Shown one piece after another: positions 25,601 to 32,452 of a stretch of DNA of 64,000 nucleotides. The stretch lies in NCBI GenBank assembly GCA_035633215.1, contig DASQFI010000047.1:1-64000 (forward strand). The letters are read 5' to 3'. The notes below the pieces were generated by a model that was not told the origin of the DNA, did not search any database, and saw only the letters and a list, made by a program, of their open reading frames with translations. The translations under genes and the position numbers were made by a program. Position 1 is the stretch's first letter; each line of letters starts with the position of its first letter. The DNA comes from DASQFI01 sp035633215 (lineage in GTDB: Bacteria > Acidobacteriota > Vicinamibacteria > Vicinamibacterales > SCN-69-37).

Positions 25601-25917
25601 ACGAGACCGCGGCGTCCTTCTTCCCGCTCGTCGCGGCCATGACCTCGAGCTACGAGCAGCGCCGCGTTCTCCAGGCCGTGCTCGTGACCGGCCAGCTGAC
25701 GGAGCCGGTGCTCTCGGGCCTCCTCAAGGCCGCGGCCAGCATCGGCAGCGACTACGAGCGCGCGGAAGTGCTCGTCGCCGTGGCCCGCAAGCAGCCGCTG
25801 TCGGCGGCCACGCGCGCGCTGTATCTGACCGCCGGCGACGGCATCCGGTCCGAACACGAACAGACCCGGGTGTTCGCGGAGCTTGTAAGATCCGAGCGGG
25901 GCATTAAAAAAGAGTAG
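22618..25917 (+). CDS. M56 (BlaR1-like) sensor metallopeptidase with repeat domain
   Basis: A 1099-residue membrane protein. The N-terminal part has four hydrophobic helices and the zinc protease core HELAHVRRHDY (about 221-231) plus AEREHCCDDLAV, the M56 signature. After a last membrane helix (about 320-340) comes a linker of repeated VGGVPGGI/VEGGV units, a coiled-coil region with E/L/R-rich heptads (about 490-640), a beta-rich part, and a C-terminal array of nine motifs such as IGSDYE, LRSSYE and IRSDNE spaced about 36-39 residues. BlaR1 proper has a penicillin-binding sensor there; none is present. The repeats probably sense another envelope signal. Confidence 0.87.
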   Translation: MITPVIDQVSIQALAWALVHFVWQGAVLSLIAFAVFRLPRLHATTRYVAGVATLAAMLATPIATFMYLTRGVGQPDALRVAAAAPGFKAASTVPVEAGPYRSTPPVGAASTEIAPERAPIGPFVILTVWLSGVILLSVRLLGGWIVARRLITRAVRPVSPEIYSLVRRVAGRMALDRVVRVFESSAVSVPVMVGWIKPVVLLPAAALAGLTPTQVEALIAHELAHVRRHDYIVNLLQSVVETLLFYHPAVWWVSARVRAEREHCCDDLAVGVCDRLVYVTALADLAAMTTTPRVALAATDGSLVNRVRRLLGRSRDSRESGASWMPAVVLVLAIGTMVPASYVLARGKERGQEPRGMQARAEARSAIAIGEGVQGAVAGGVVGGVVGGVPGGIQGGVPGGVEGGVAGGVGGMFAVASGGRAYAFEGQLADLSVEAAVAEPEQWRIERDSGNRWRLVRPVTPRRPSTTRWRLERNADGKLLIVRDGQTRSGRDPELEQAEAALRDRIAKLESELRELRRHYEEMQREYGRLRYAMPPLATTKALGDLHLAQSNLAMLQGKNLELASTELLKHQADLEKFAGAKAKVLELTQAQSLEFAAAREKLYEQDLKFREQFDLERAKLLEQDQKTYESLKQAFEAKSNLQSTTQQGSGNFTWSNDNDRVAVKWTGAFRLSDDDKDIVWVEAGKTVQVSDGGRVFSTGVEVKGLADGKVERSYYRNGFTRTYEPEGREFLATMLQKVVRVSGFAADSRVARFLKQGGVSAVLAEIELLQGDYARRVYYRELLKQAKVSSAELVKMMSRASETISSDYELASLVVAALPQVQNDDAARAAVLDATKTIGSDYEMRRALTAALSDSTSPKVAASVLSAASSVGSDYERATLLIELARKGGLTPATKAAYFDLVKTLRSSYEQGRVLRSVSAIPNMSEDVIADAVRASQTMSGDYERRQFLASSIARQPVTAKSAGDVIQAAAGIRSDNEQATLLVDLVRRGGVTNETAASFFPLVAAMTSSYEQRRVLQAVLVTGQLTEPVLSGLLKAAASIGSDYERAEVLVAVARKQPLSAATRALYLTAGDGIRSEHEQTRVFAELVRSERGIKKE

Positions 25918-25980
25918 GGCGGACTGGTCTTCAAGTCCGCCAATAGAAGGCGGACTCAGGAATTCAGTCCGCCCTACGTA
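25914..25980. repeat. Dispersed double-hairpin repeat, copy 2
   Basis: GTAGGGCGGACTGGTCTTCA continues to AGTCCGCC, then GGCGGACT...AGTCCGCCCTAC. The two hairpins and the GTAGG/CCTAC ends match the plan of the copies at 422 and 27987, but the stem sequences differ. A partial third arm (GTCCGCCCTTCAGAC) follows at 25983. It begins at the stop codon of the M56 gene. Confidence 0.65.
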
Positions 25981-26025
25981 CGGTCCGCCCTTCAGACTGT
26001 CTCGGACGTCCAATCGGGAGCCGCC

Positions 26026-27972
26026 ATGCGCATCCGACCCCTTCTCGTCGCTGTTCCCGTTCTCACGATCGCCTTTTCTGCTGGCGTTGTTCTGATCGGC
26101 CAGGAGAGGCTCACGCCACAGTTGCCGGCACCGGTCACGCCGCGTGATGCGCGTGATGCCGGTGAAGCGCGTCCGGGCACAGGCCTTCTTTCTGGAACCC
26201 TCGTCGCCGCCGACTCCGGCCGGCCGGTCCGCCGCGCGAGTGTCACGCTTGCGGGCGCCGAGATCGGTGTGCGCAGGACGGCGATGACCGACGAAATGGG
26301 CCGGTTCTCGTTCGACCAACTCCCAGCCGGCGCGTTCACGCTCTCCGCGAATCGTCAGGGCTATCTCGACGTCGCGTTCGGCCAGCGTACGCCCGGTTCC
26401 GGCCGGCCCGGCACGCCGATTCAACTTGCCGCAGGCCAGCGTCTCGAGAACGTCTCGATGCGGATGCCGCGCACCGGCATCCTGACTGGCGCCATCACCG
26501 ACGAGTTTGGCGATCCGGCGATGGGGATCCAGGTGCAGGCGTGGCGCTGGGTCAAGCGATCCGGAGAACGCTTGCTGCAGTCGGCCGGCATGGGGACGAC
26601 CGACGATCGCGGTATCTACCGGATCGCGGGCCTCCTCCCCGGCGAGTACATCGTAGGCACCGGCGCGCGCGACACGTCTGAGACGATGCTCGTCGAGTCG
26701 ATGAAGTTGCGCGAGTTCGCGGAGGTAAGGGCCACGCTCTCGGGGATGGTCATCGTCGACGGCAAGCCCACGGTCGATCCCTACACAGTTTCGGCGATTT
26801 CAGGGGCGCCGAAGGTCGGTTACGCGAGCGTGTACTATCCCGGCACGTTGCAGTCGTCGTCGGCGACGTCCGTGACGCTCGGCATCAGCGAGGAGCGAAG
26901 CAGCGTCGATCTCCAGCTACAGGCCGTCCCGCTCGTGAGAGTGTCAGGCTCAGTGGTCGGTCCGGACGGCGCGTTGCCCCCGGGTGGGGAAGTGCGATTG
27001 ATCGAAAGTGGCTCTGTCCTCCCGGCTGCCAGGGCGTACTCGTCGCCGATTCGGGGCGACGGCACCTTCCTGATCAACGGTGTGCCGCCGGGTCAGTACA
27101 TGTTGGTCGCCCGCACCAATCCAAGGGTCATGATGCGCGTGGTGCAGCCGGACGGTGCAACCAGCATCGAAGGCAAGGGGTACGAGTGGGAGGTTGAAAT
27201 GTCCCCGGCGCGCCGTTTTAGCGCTTATGGAGTGCAGACTCAACCCTCGGGCGCCGCACCGGAAGCGCTGTGGGGCCAGACCGACATTGGCGTGGATGGG
27301 CGCCCGATCTCGAACGTCGTCCTCTCGCTCCAGCGCGGCTTCGACGTCTCCGGCACGTTTGCGTTCGACGGCGCGCCGCCGCAGCCTCCGGATCTCTCAC
27401 GCATTCGCGTGCAGCTGGCGCCTGCCTCGACGACGGGCATCGACGCCGGGCTGCCGACACCCGCCTCGATCTACAACGGCGGCCGCTTCACGCTTCGCGG
27501 CGTGACGCCGGGCCGATACCGTCTCAACGCCTCGGGACTTCCTGCCGGCTGGGTTCTGAAATCGGCGAATTTCGGCGGGCGCGATGTCCTCGATACGATG
27601 CTCGAGGTCAGGCCCGGCGACGAGCTCGCCGGCGGGATCTTGACGTTCACGAACCAGTCGACGGAGCTCTCCGGCACGCTGCAGGATCAATCCGGCAAGC
27701 CGGTCGCCGACTACACCATCGTGGTCTTTTCTTCGGATCGCCGCTTCTGGACGCCGCTGTCCAGGCGCATTCAAGCCATGCGTCCGTCGACAGACGGCCG
27801 ATTCTCGTTCCGCAATTTACCCGCCGGAGACTATCGGCTGATTGCGGTCGTGGACCCCGAACCGGGGGAATGGTTCGATCCTGCGTTCCTCGATCAGCTC
27901 GTTGGCGCGACGATGCCACTCACGATCGGTGATGGCGAACGCAAGGTGCAGGACGTACGGATCGCGAAATAG
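26026..27972 (+). CDS. Exported carboxypeptidase-regulatory repeat protein
   Basis: A 648-residue protein with an N-terminal signal segment (LLVAVPVLTIAFSAGVVLIG) and several beta-sandwich domains of the carboxypeptidase-regulatory or transthyretin-like kind. Repeated marks are SGTLVAADSGRPVRRASVTL, DEMGRFSFDQLPAGAFTLSA, LTGAITDEFGDPAMGIQVQ, DDRGIYRIAGLLPGEYIVG and FSFRNLPAGDYRLIAV, giving about five domains. No catalytic motif is present. Such proteins are numerous in Acidobacteriota and may bind polymers or form part of the envelope. It is downstream of the M56 gene, separated by the double-hairpin repeat. Confidence 0.8.
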   Translation: MRIRPLLVAVPVLTIAFSAGVVLIGQERLTPQLPAPVTPRDARDAGEARPGTGLLSGTLVAADSGRPVRRASVTLAGAEIGVRRTAMTDEMGRFSFDQLPAGAFTLSANRQGYLDVAFGQRTPGSGRPGTPIQLAAGQRLENVSMRMPRTGILTGAITDEFGDPAMGIQVQAWRWVKRSGERLLQSAGMGTTDDRGIYRIAGLLPGEYIVGTGARDTSETMLVESMKLREFAEVRATLSGMVIVDGKPTVDPYTVSAISGAPKVGYASVYYPGTLQSSSATSVTLGISEERSSVDLQLQAVPLVRVSGSVVGPDGALPPGGEVRLIESGSVLPAARAYSSPIRGDGTFLINGVPPGQYMLVARTNPRVMMRVVQPDGATSIEGKGYEWEVEMSPARRFSAYGVQTQPSGAAPEALWGQTDIGVDGRPISNVVLSLQRGFDVSGTFAFDGAPPQPPDLSRIRVQLAPASTTGIDAGLPTPASIYNGGRFTLRGVTPGRYRLNASGLPAGWVLKSANFGGRDVLDTMLEVRPGDELAGGILTFTNQSTELSGTLQDQSGKPVADYTIVVFSSDRRFWTPLSRRIQAMRPSTDGRFSFRNLPAGDYRLIAVVDPEPGEWFDPAFLDQLVGATMPLTIGDGERKVQDVRIAK

Positions 27973-27986
27973 ACAACGAAATCATG

Positions 27987-28043
27987 TGTAGGGCGGGGCT
28001 TCAGCCCCGCCTGCACGCCGGCCCTAAAGGGCCGGCCTACGTA
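27987..28043. repeat. Dispersed double-hairpin repeat, copy 3
   Basis: TGTAGGGCGGGGCTTCAGCC and the second hairpin GCCGGCCCTAAAGGGCCGGC, ending CCTACGTA. It lies between convergent genes and its right end contains the amidase stop codon. Confidence 0.7.
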
Positions 28044-29884
28044 AGCTTCGGATGTCTGTCCTTCCAGTCTGTCGCTTGCTCGTACGCCATCGCGATTCGA
28101 CAGATGGTGGCTTCCTCGTACAGCTTTCCGGTCACCATGAGCATGACTGGCATGTCGCTGTTGTAGATCGAGCACTTGAGCGCGATCGCCGGATGTCCGG
28201 TGAGATTCGTCACGCCGAGCGTGGAGTCGCTGCCGGCGCTCAGGAGCGCGTCGTACTTGCTCATGAACTCGTCCATCTGGCGCATGAGCAGCACACGGGC
28301 GCGTTGCGCGCGGAGGTATTCGACCGCGGGCGTGAACCGCGCGGACTTGAACGTGTTCGCCCAGCTGCTGGCCGACGTACCGGTCCGAAGCAGATCGACG
28401 TCGCCCGATCGTGTCAGGTCGTCGAACGAGGCGGCCGATTCCGTCTCGAGAATGAATCCGATCGTCCCGCCGATTGACAGGTCCGGCAGCTCCACCGGTT
28501 CCAGGGTCGCGCCGAGCTTGCGATAGACGGCGAGCACGTCCTGATAGACCTTGCGACGCTCTTCCACGGGCATGCCGCCGCGCCCGCCGCCGCGTCCAGC
28601 GGCCTCACCAGCGCCGCCCCCTGCGCCACGGCCCGCCGCCGCCGCGCCTGGTGCGCCACCCGGCGCCGCGGGAGGCGCGCCGGCGCCGCGGCCGTCACCA
28701 CCCGCGGTCGGCTCGAACCCGGTGCGAACGTAGGCAATCCTGTAGCCGGCCAGCGGCGCGTCAGGATTCCACCTGAACGCCGCGTCGGGCACCGTGCCGT
28801 CGCGTTTGTCCGGACCGTAGATCGCGTTCAGCACGAGGACGCAGTCCTCGACATACCGGCACATCGGACCGATCTTGTCCATCGTGTTCGAGAGCGGCAT
28901 CGCGCCGTAGCGGCTGACGCGTCCGTACGTCGGACGCAGGCCGACGACGCCGTTCGCGGTGGAGGGGGAGATGATCGATCCGCGCGTCTCGGTGCCGATC
29001 GAGAACGCGACGCAGCCGGCGGCGGTCGCCGAGCCCGGGCCGGCGGACGAGCCGCTCGATCCGCGTTGCGGATTCCACGGACTATTGGTGCGTCCGCCGA
29101 ACCAGCGATCGCCTTGCGCCAGCGCGCCAAGGGTGAGCTTGGCCACGAGCACCGACCCGGCATCGCGGAGCCGTTCGACGACCGTCGCGTCGTAGTCGAA
29201 CACCTGCTCGACGTACGGCTCGCCGCCCCAGGTCGTGCGAATGCCTTTCGTCGCGAGCAGATCTTTCGCGCCCCAGGGCAGCCCGTGCAGCGGTCCGCGG
29301 TACTTGCCGGCTTTGATGTCGCGGTCGGCGTCGGCCGCCTGCTGCAGCGCCAGCTCTTCGGTGAGCGTCACGTAGAAGTTCAGCGTCGGCTGATAGCGCT
29401 TCAGCCGATCGAGGTACATCCGCGTGAGCTCGGTGGACGTGACGAGCCGGCGTTCGATCAGCGCCGCCAGCGTCGCGACCGGCCAGAACGCCACTTCTTC
29501 GAGGTTGGCCGGGCGCTTCAGCGTCAACGGCGCCCTCGTGTAACGGAGCGGCGCGCCGGGTGTGGACGGCCCCTTCGGCTCCTTGCCGGGCAGCGACGGC
29601 TTGAACATGATTGCCGGATCGATTTCCGGTCCGATCTTGATCTGACGGAGCTGCTGGAACGTCCGAAGCCGGTTGTTCAGCGAGCCGGCAATCGCCGTCT
29701 CTTCGTCCGAATGCAGATCGATGCCCACGAGCTTCTCGGCGCATTCGATCGCCTCGACGCTGACGGGCCCGCCGTTCTGCTGCGGCGCCTGGGCCAACGC
29801 CTTGGCGCCGACCGCGCCCACCATCGCGGCCGGGACCGCTTTCAGGAACGTGCGACGTGACTCTTGCTTCGAACGCTCAGCCAT
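28037..29884 (-). CDS. Amidase-signature enzyme with Tat leader
   Basis: A 615-residue amidase (GatA/AS family) with a twin-arginine leader (SRRTFLKAVPAAMVGAVG), so probably exported folded. The Ser-cisSer-Lys triad is visible: Lys in PWGAKDLLATKG, Ser in RGSSGSSAGPGSATAAG and the nucleophile Ser in GTETRGSIISPS. About residues 390-440 are replaced by a Gly/Ala/Pro-rich insert (GRGAGAPPAAPGG and similar runs) absent from most members. It hydrolyses a C-N amide bond of unknown substrate. The following gene on the same strand begins 24 bases upstream, so the two may be co-transcribed, the other gene first downstream order being 29909-30892 then this one... the order of transcription is 30892 toward 28037. 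Confidence 0.88.
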   Translation of the reverse strand: MAERSKQESRRTFLKAVPAAMVGAVGAKALAQAPQQNGGPVSVEAIECAEKLVGIDLHSDEETAIAGSLNNRLRTFQQLRQIKIGPEIDPAIMFKPSLPGKEPKGPSTPGAPLRYTRAPLTLKRPANLEEVAFWPVATLAALIERRLVTSTELTRMYLDRLKRYQPTLNFYVTLTEELALQQAADADRDIKAGKYRGPLHGLPWGAKDLLATKGIRTTWGGEPYVEQVFDYDATVVERLRDAGSVLVAKLTLGALAQGDRWFGGRTNSPWNPQRGSSGSSAGPGSATAAGCVAFSIGTETRGSIISPSTANGVVGLRPTYGRVSRYGAMPLSNTMDKIGPMCRYVEDCVLVLNAIYGPDKRDGTVPDAAFRWNPDAPLAGYRIAYVRTGFEPTAGGDGRGAGAPPAAPGGAPGAAAAGRGAGGGAGEAAGRGGGRGGMPVEERRKVYQDVLAVYRKLGATLEPVELPDLSIGGTIGFILETESAASFDDLTRSGDVDLLRTGTSASSWANTFKSARFTPAVEYLRAQRARVLLMRQMDEFMSKYDALLSAGSDSTLGVTNLTGHPAIALKCSIYNSDMPVMLMVTGKLYEEATICRIAMAYEQATDWKDRHPKLT

Positions 29885-29908
29885 TGGGGCGCTCCACGAG
29901 ACGTCCGT

Positions 29909-30892
29909 TCACTTCTTTTCCTTGAATCCTGCCGGGATGCCGAGCTCGGCGTCGGAGACCGTGGTCGCGACCGAGATCAGCTCGTGCGTTGACGTGAACG
30001 CCTTCGTGCGTTGCTGCGGCGGGCCGCCGCGTCCGCGCATGAGCCGGCCGGCGATCGCGCCGCCGATGCCTCCGCCGCCGCCCGACTGCTGCTGTTGGGA
30101 GGCTGCCGCCTTCATCTGCTCGGCGCTCTTCACGCCCTCGATCGTCATCGTGCTCATGACGGACGTGCCCTGCAGCTTCTTGCTTTCTGTGGCCATCCGT
30201 TCGGACAACGCCGCGAATCCCGGAAGGAAGGCCGAGGCCGCGTTGGCCTGTGCGGCGTCCATGCCAGTGAAGGTGCCTTCGAAGACCGCCTTGAAATACT
30301 TCATGTAGAACGCGTCCAGCTCGTCCATGGCCGGAACTCTCTCCGCCAGCCACATGTCGTTGGTCATAACCAGGCCGCCGCCCTCCTCGAGCGTCTTGCC
30401 CTTCTCGCGCATGACGATCGTCAGAATGGCCTGGCGGGCATCCTGACCGGCGATGTTCTTGCGTTCGCCCGTCTCTTTTACGTCGGCGTCGAATTCGAGC
30501 TGCTTGCCGGCATCCTGCATCGCCTGCTTCTCTTCTGGATTCATGCTCTGCGATTGCTGTTGGAGAGCCTTCTTCGCTTCCTCCATCTGCTTGCGCATTT
30601 CCGCGAACGTGACCGTCTTGTATTCCTTCTTCTTCACGTCGAGCATGTAGATCTTTTCTTCGGAGAGGTCGACGATTTGGCCGTTGGTGTCGTTAATGGT
30701 CGACATCCGGTTGCCTTTGACGGCGACCGTCGACGTCAGGCCATCGGCGCCGCCGAACATCCGGTTGATGATGCCGCCCATGAAGCCTTCGAACTTCATC
30801 GTCGTCTTCTCGCGCGTCTTGACGTCGGCGAGAACGTGGGGCGCTGAGAGCACCGCAACAACCAGGAGACCGAACCACTTCACGTTTCTCAT
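29909..30892 (-). CDS. Exported protein of unknown function
   Basis: A 327-residue protein with a signal peptide (MRNVKWFGLLVVAVLSAPHV, cleavage near LADV). The ATG at 30892 is chosen because it starts the signal; the open frame upstream has no such signal and crosses a dispersed repeat. The first part is beta-rich (KFEGFMGG, STVAVKGNRMSTI, KIYMLDVKKKEYKTV), like proteins that score a measured state of a matrix or lipid, followed by a Gln/Met-rich helical stretch (about 105-140) and a late Gly run before RGRGGPPQQR. I cannot name a family with confidence. It is upstream of and close to the amidase gene and could be transcribed with it. Confidence 0.65.
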   Translation of the reverse strand: MRNVKWFGLLVVAVLSAPHVLADVKTREKTTMKFEGFMGGIINRMFGGADGLTSTVAVKGNRMSTINDTNGQIVDLSEEKIYMLDVKKKEYKTVTFAEMRKQMEEAKKALQQQSQSMNPEEKQAMQDAGKQLEFDADVKETGERKNIAGQDARQAILTIVMREKGKTLEEGGGLVMTNDMWLAERVPAMDELDAFYMKYFKAVFEGTFTGMDAAQANAASAFLPGFAALSERMATESKKLQGTSVMSTMTIEGVKSAEQMKAAASQQQQSGGGGGIGGAIAGRLMRGRGGPPQQRTKAFTSTHELISVATTVSDAELGIPAGFKEKK

Positions 30893-30975
30893 GACCTTTG
30901 CCTCCGCGGACCCAGGGGGTGGCCTATTGTAAGGTGGCCCAGCGTCAATGGAGCAGCGCCCGCGGCCGCGCGAGG

Positions 30976-31070
30976 AGCCGGGGCCCCCAACGCGGCAGCC
31001 GCGTTGGGGTGGCGATAGCGAGTCTGCGGGCGCCGGAGCGCGAGCGAGCGGGGGTGGGGCCCCGCGAGCA
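30976..31070. repeat. Dispersed GC-rich repeat, copy 2 (inverted)
   Basis: Reverse complement of the repeat at 9044-9130: GATAGCGAGTCTGCGGGCGC, then GCGAGCGAGCGGGGGTGGGG and CCCCGCGAGCA. It fills part of the gap 30893-31172 between divergent genes, in which I see no other signal. Confidence 0.65.
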
Positions 31071-31172
31071 TTGAAAGATGAGGCAATCAGGTCAGCAACG
31101 CACGCCCGAACGGGTTTGTCATCCGTCTGACAGAACTGGACCACGGGGCGTGACTGGCCGAAACAAGTGTCG

Positions 31173-32369
31173 ATGACCGGCAGGCGATGGCGGACGGCGG
31201 GACTCGGCGCGACGCTCTGCGTTGCGCTGCTCATGTCGGAAGGGATCGTGTCGATGCAGGAGCGACGCGTGGTCAAAGACGGCGCGACGACGGATGCCGC
31301 GTCGAGTCCGGCAATCGTCGCCGGCGGGTTCGTGTTCGTGTCCGGGCTCATTGCCGCGGGCCAGGGCGGCAAGCTTGACGGCGTCGACATTCAGGCGCAG
31401 ACGCGTCAGGTCATCCAGCAGCTTCAGGCCAGACTCGAGTCCGCCGGGTCCTCGCTGACGCAGGTCATGAGCGTCAGCGTGTTCCTGAGGCGCGCCACCG
31501 ATTTCCAGGCGATGAACGACGCCTATCGCGAGTTCTTCAACGACAAGCCTCCCACGCGCACGACCCTCGTCACCGACATCCGGGATGGTGCGCTCATCGA
31601 AGTCTCGGCCGTGGCGGTGCCTGTGGGTGTCGAGCGTGAGGTGTTGCACCCGGCCGGGTGGATGAAGTCGCCGCGTCCGTATTCGTACATCGTGCGCGCG
31701 AACGGGCTGGTATTTCTATCCGGACTCGTCAGCCGCCGCGGCACGGACGACAAGCCGGTGCCGGGACCGGTGAACGTGCAGGTGAAGACGATTCTCGACA
31801 ACGCCGGCACGTTGCTGAAGACGGCGGGGCTGACCTATCGCGACGTCGTCGCGGCGAAAGTGTTCCTGACCGACGACACCTTCTTCGAGGCGATGAACGA
31901 CGAATATCGCAAGTACTTCACGGCCGCACCGCCGGCGCGTGCAACGGCCATCACCGACCTCGTCGGCGCTGATTCAGTTGCCGAGATCACCATCATCGCG
32001 GCGGCAGGGGAGAAGCAGGTCTTCGGACCGTCGGTCTCGCCGAGCCTGCCGTTGTCGTCGGCAGTGAAGACCGGCTCGCTGGTGTTCCTCTCCGGCGTCC
32101 TCGGCAACACCGCGACGAACGGCAATGACATCGCCGGCCAGACAAAGGAGATCTTCACGCGTATCAGCCGGACGCTCGAAAGCGCTGGCCTGTCCTTCGC
32201 AAATGTCGTGGACAACACGGTCTACCTGCCCGACCTCTGGCACCGCAAGACGGTGGACGAGATCTCGCGCGAGTTCTTCACGACCGATCCGCCCGCCCGC
32301 ACGACGATCGGGGCGCGCCTCGTCGCCCGGACGGGGTTGATCGAGATGATGATGGTCGCTGTCAGGTAG
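31173..32369 (+). CDS. Exported protein of three tandem RidA domains
   Basis: A 398-residue protein with an N-terminal hydrophobic leader (TAGLGATLCVALLMSEGIV) and three copies of the about 110-residue YjgF/RidA fold. Each repeat has the opening GGFVFVSGLIA, NGLVFLSGLVS or GSLVFLSGVLG, the middle VSVFLRRATDFQAMNDAYREF, AKVFLTDDTFFEAMNDEY or NTVYLPD..., and the Arg that in RidA holds the substrate carboxylate (PTRTTL, PARATA, PARTTI). RidA deaminates reactive enamines as a trimer; one chain with three domains could form a whole trimer. The export signal is unusual for a family that acts in the cytosol. The start ATG 31173 is close to a GTG at 31167. Confidence 0.85.
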   Translation: MTGRRWRTAGLGATLCVALLMSEGIVSMQERRVVKDGATTDAASSPAIVAGGFVFVSGLIAAGQGGKLDGVDIQAQTRQVIQQLQARLESAGSSLTQVMSVSVFLRRATDFQAMNDAYREFFNDKPPTRTTLVTDIRDGALIEVSAVAVPVGVEREVLHPAGWMKSPRPYSYIVRANGLVFLSGLVSRRGTDDKPVPGPVNVQVKTILDNAGTLLKTAGLTYRDVVAAKVFLTDDTFFEAMNDEYRKYFTAAPPARATAITDLVGADSVAEITIIAAAGEKQVFGPSVSPSLPLSSAVKTGSLVFLSGVLGNTATNGNDIAGQTKEIFTRISRTLESAGLSFANVVDNTVYLPDLWHRKTVDEISREFFTTDPPARTTIGARLVARTGLIEMMMVAVR

Positions 32370-32413
32370 GGGGACGGGAGTTTTTTCCACCTGTGGAAAA
32401 AACTCCCGTCCCC
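32370..32413 (+). terminator. 21-bp perfect hairpin
   Basis: GGGGACGGGAGTTTTTTCCA plus C (32370-32390) pairs perfectly with 32393-32413. It begins one base after the RidA stop and ends four bases before the -35 box of the next gene. A shorter hairpin with the same GGGGAC/GTCCCC ends is at 38107-38124. Confidence 0.65.
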
Positions 32414-32416
32414 GTC

Positions 32417-32444
32417 TTGATTTGTCCAACAATGTTGGGATAAC
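32417..32444 (+). promoter_or_regulatory. Promoter of the ADOP-PadR operon
   Basis: TTGATT (32417-32422) and GATAAC (32439-32444) are 16 bp apart, with the small palindrome CCAACAATGTTGG in the spacer. The GTG start at 32453 is 8 bases after the -10 box, so the transcript is probably leaderless. The palindrome could be a PadR operator. Confidence 0.5.
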
Positions 32445-32452
32445 GTCGGCGC

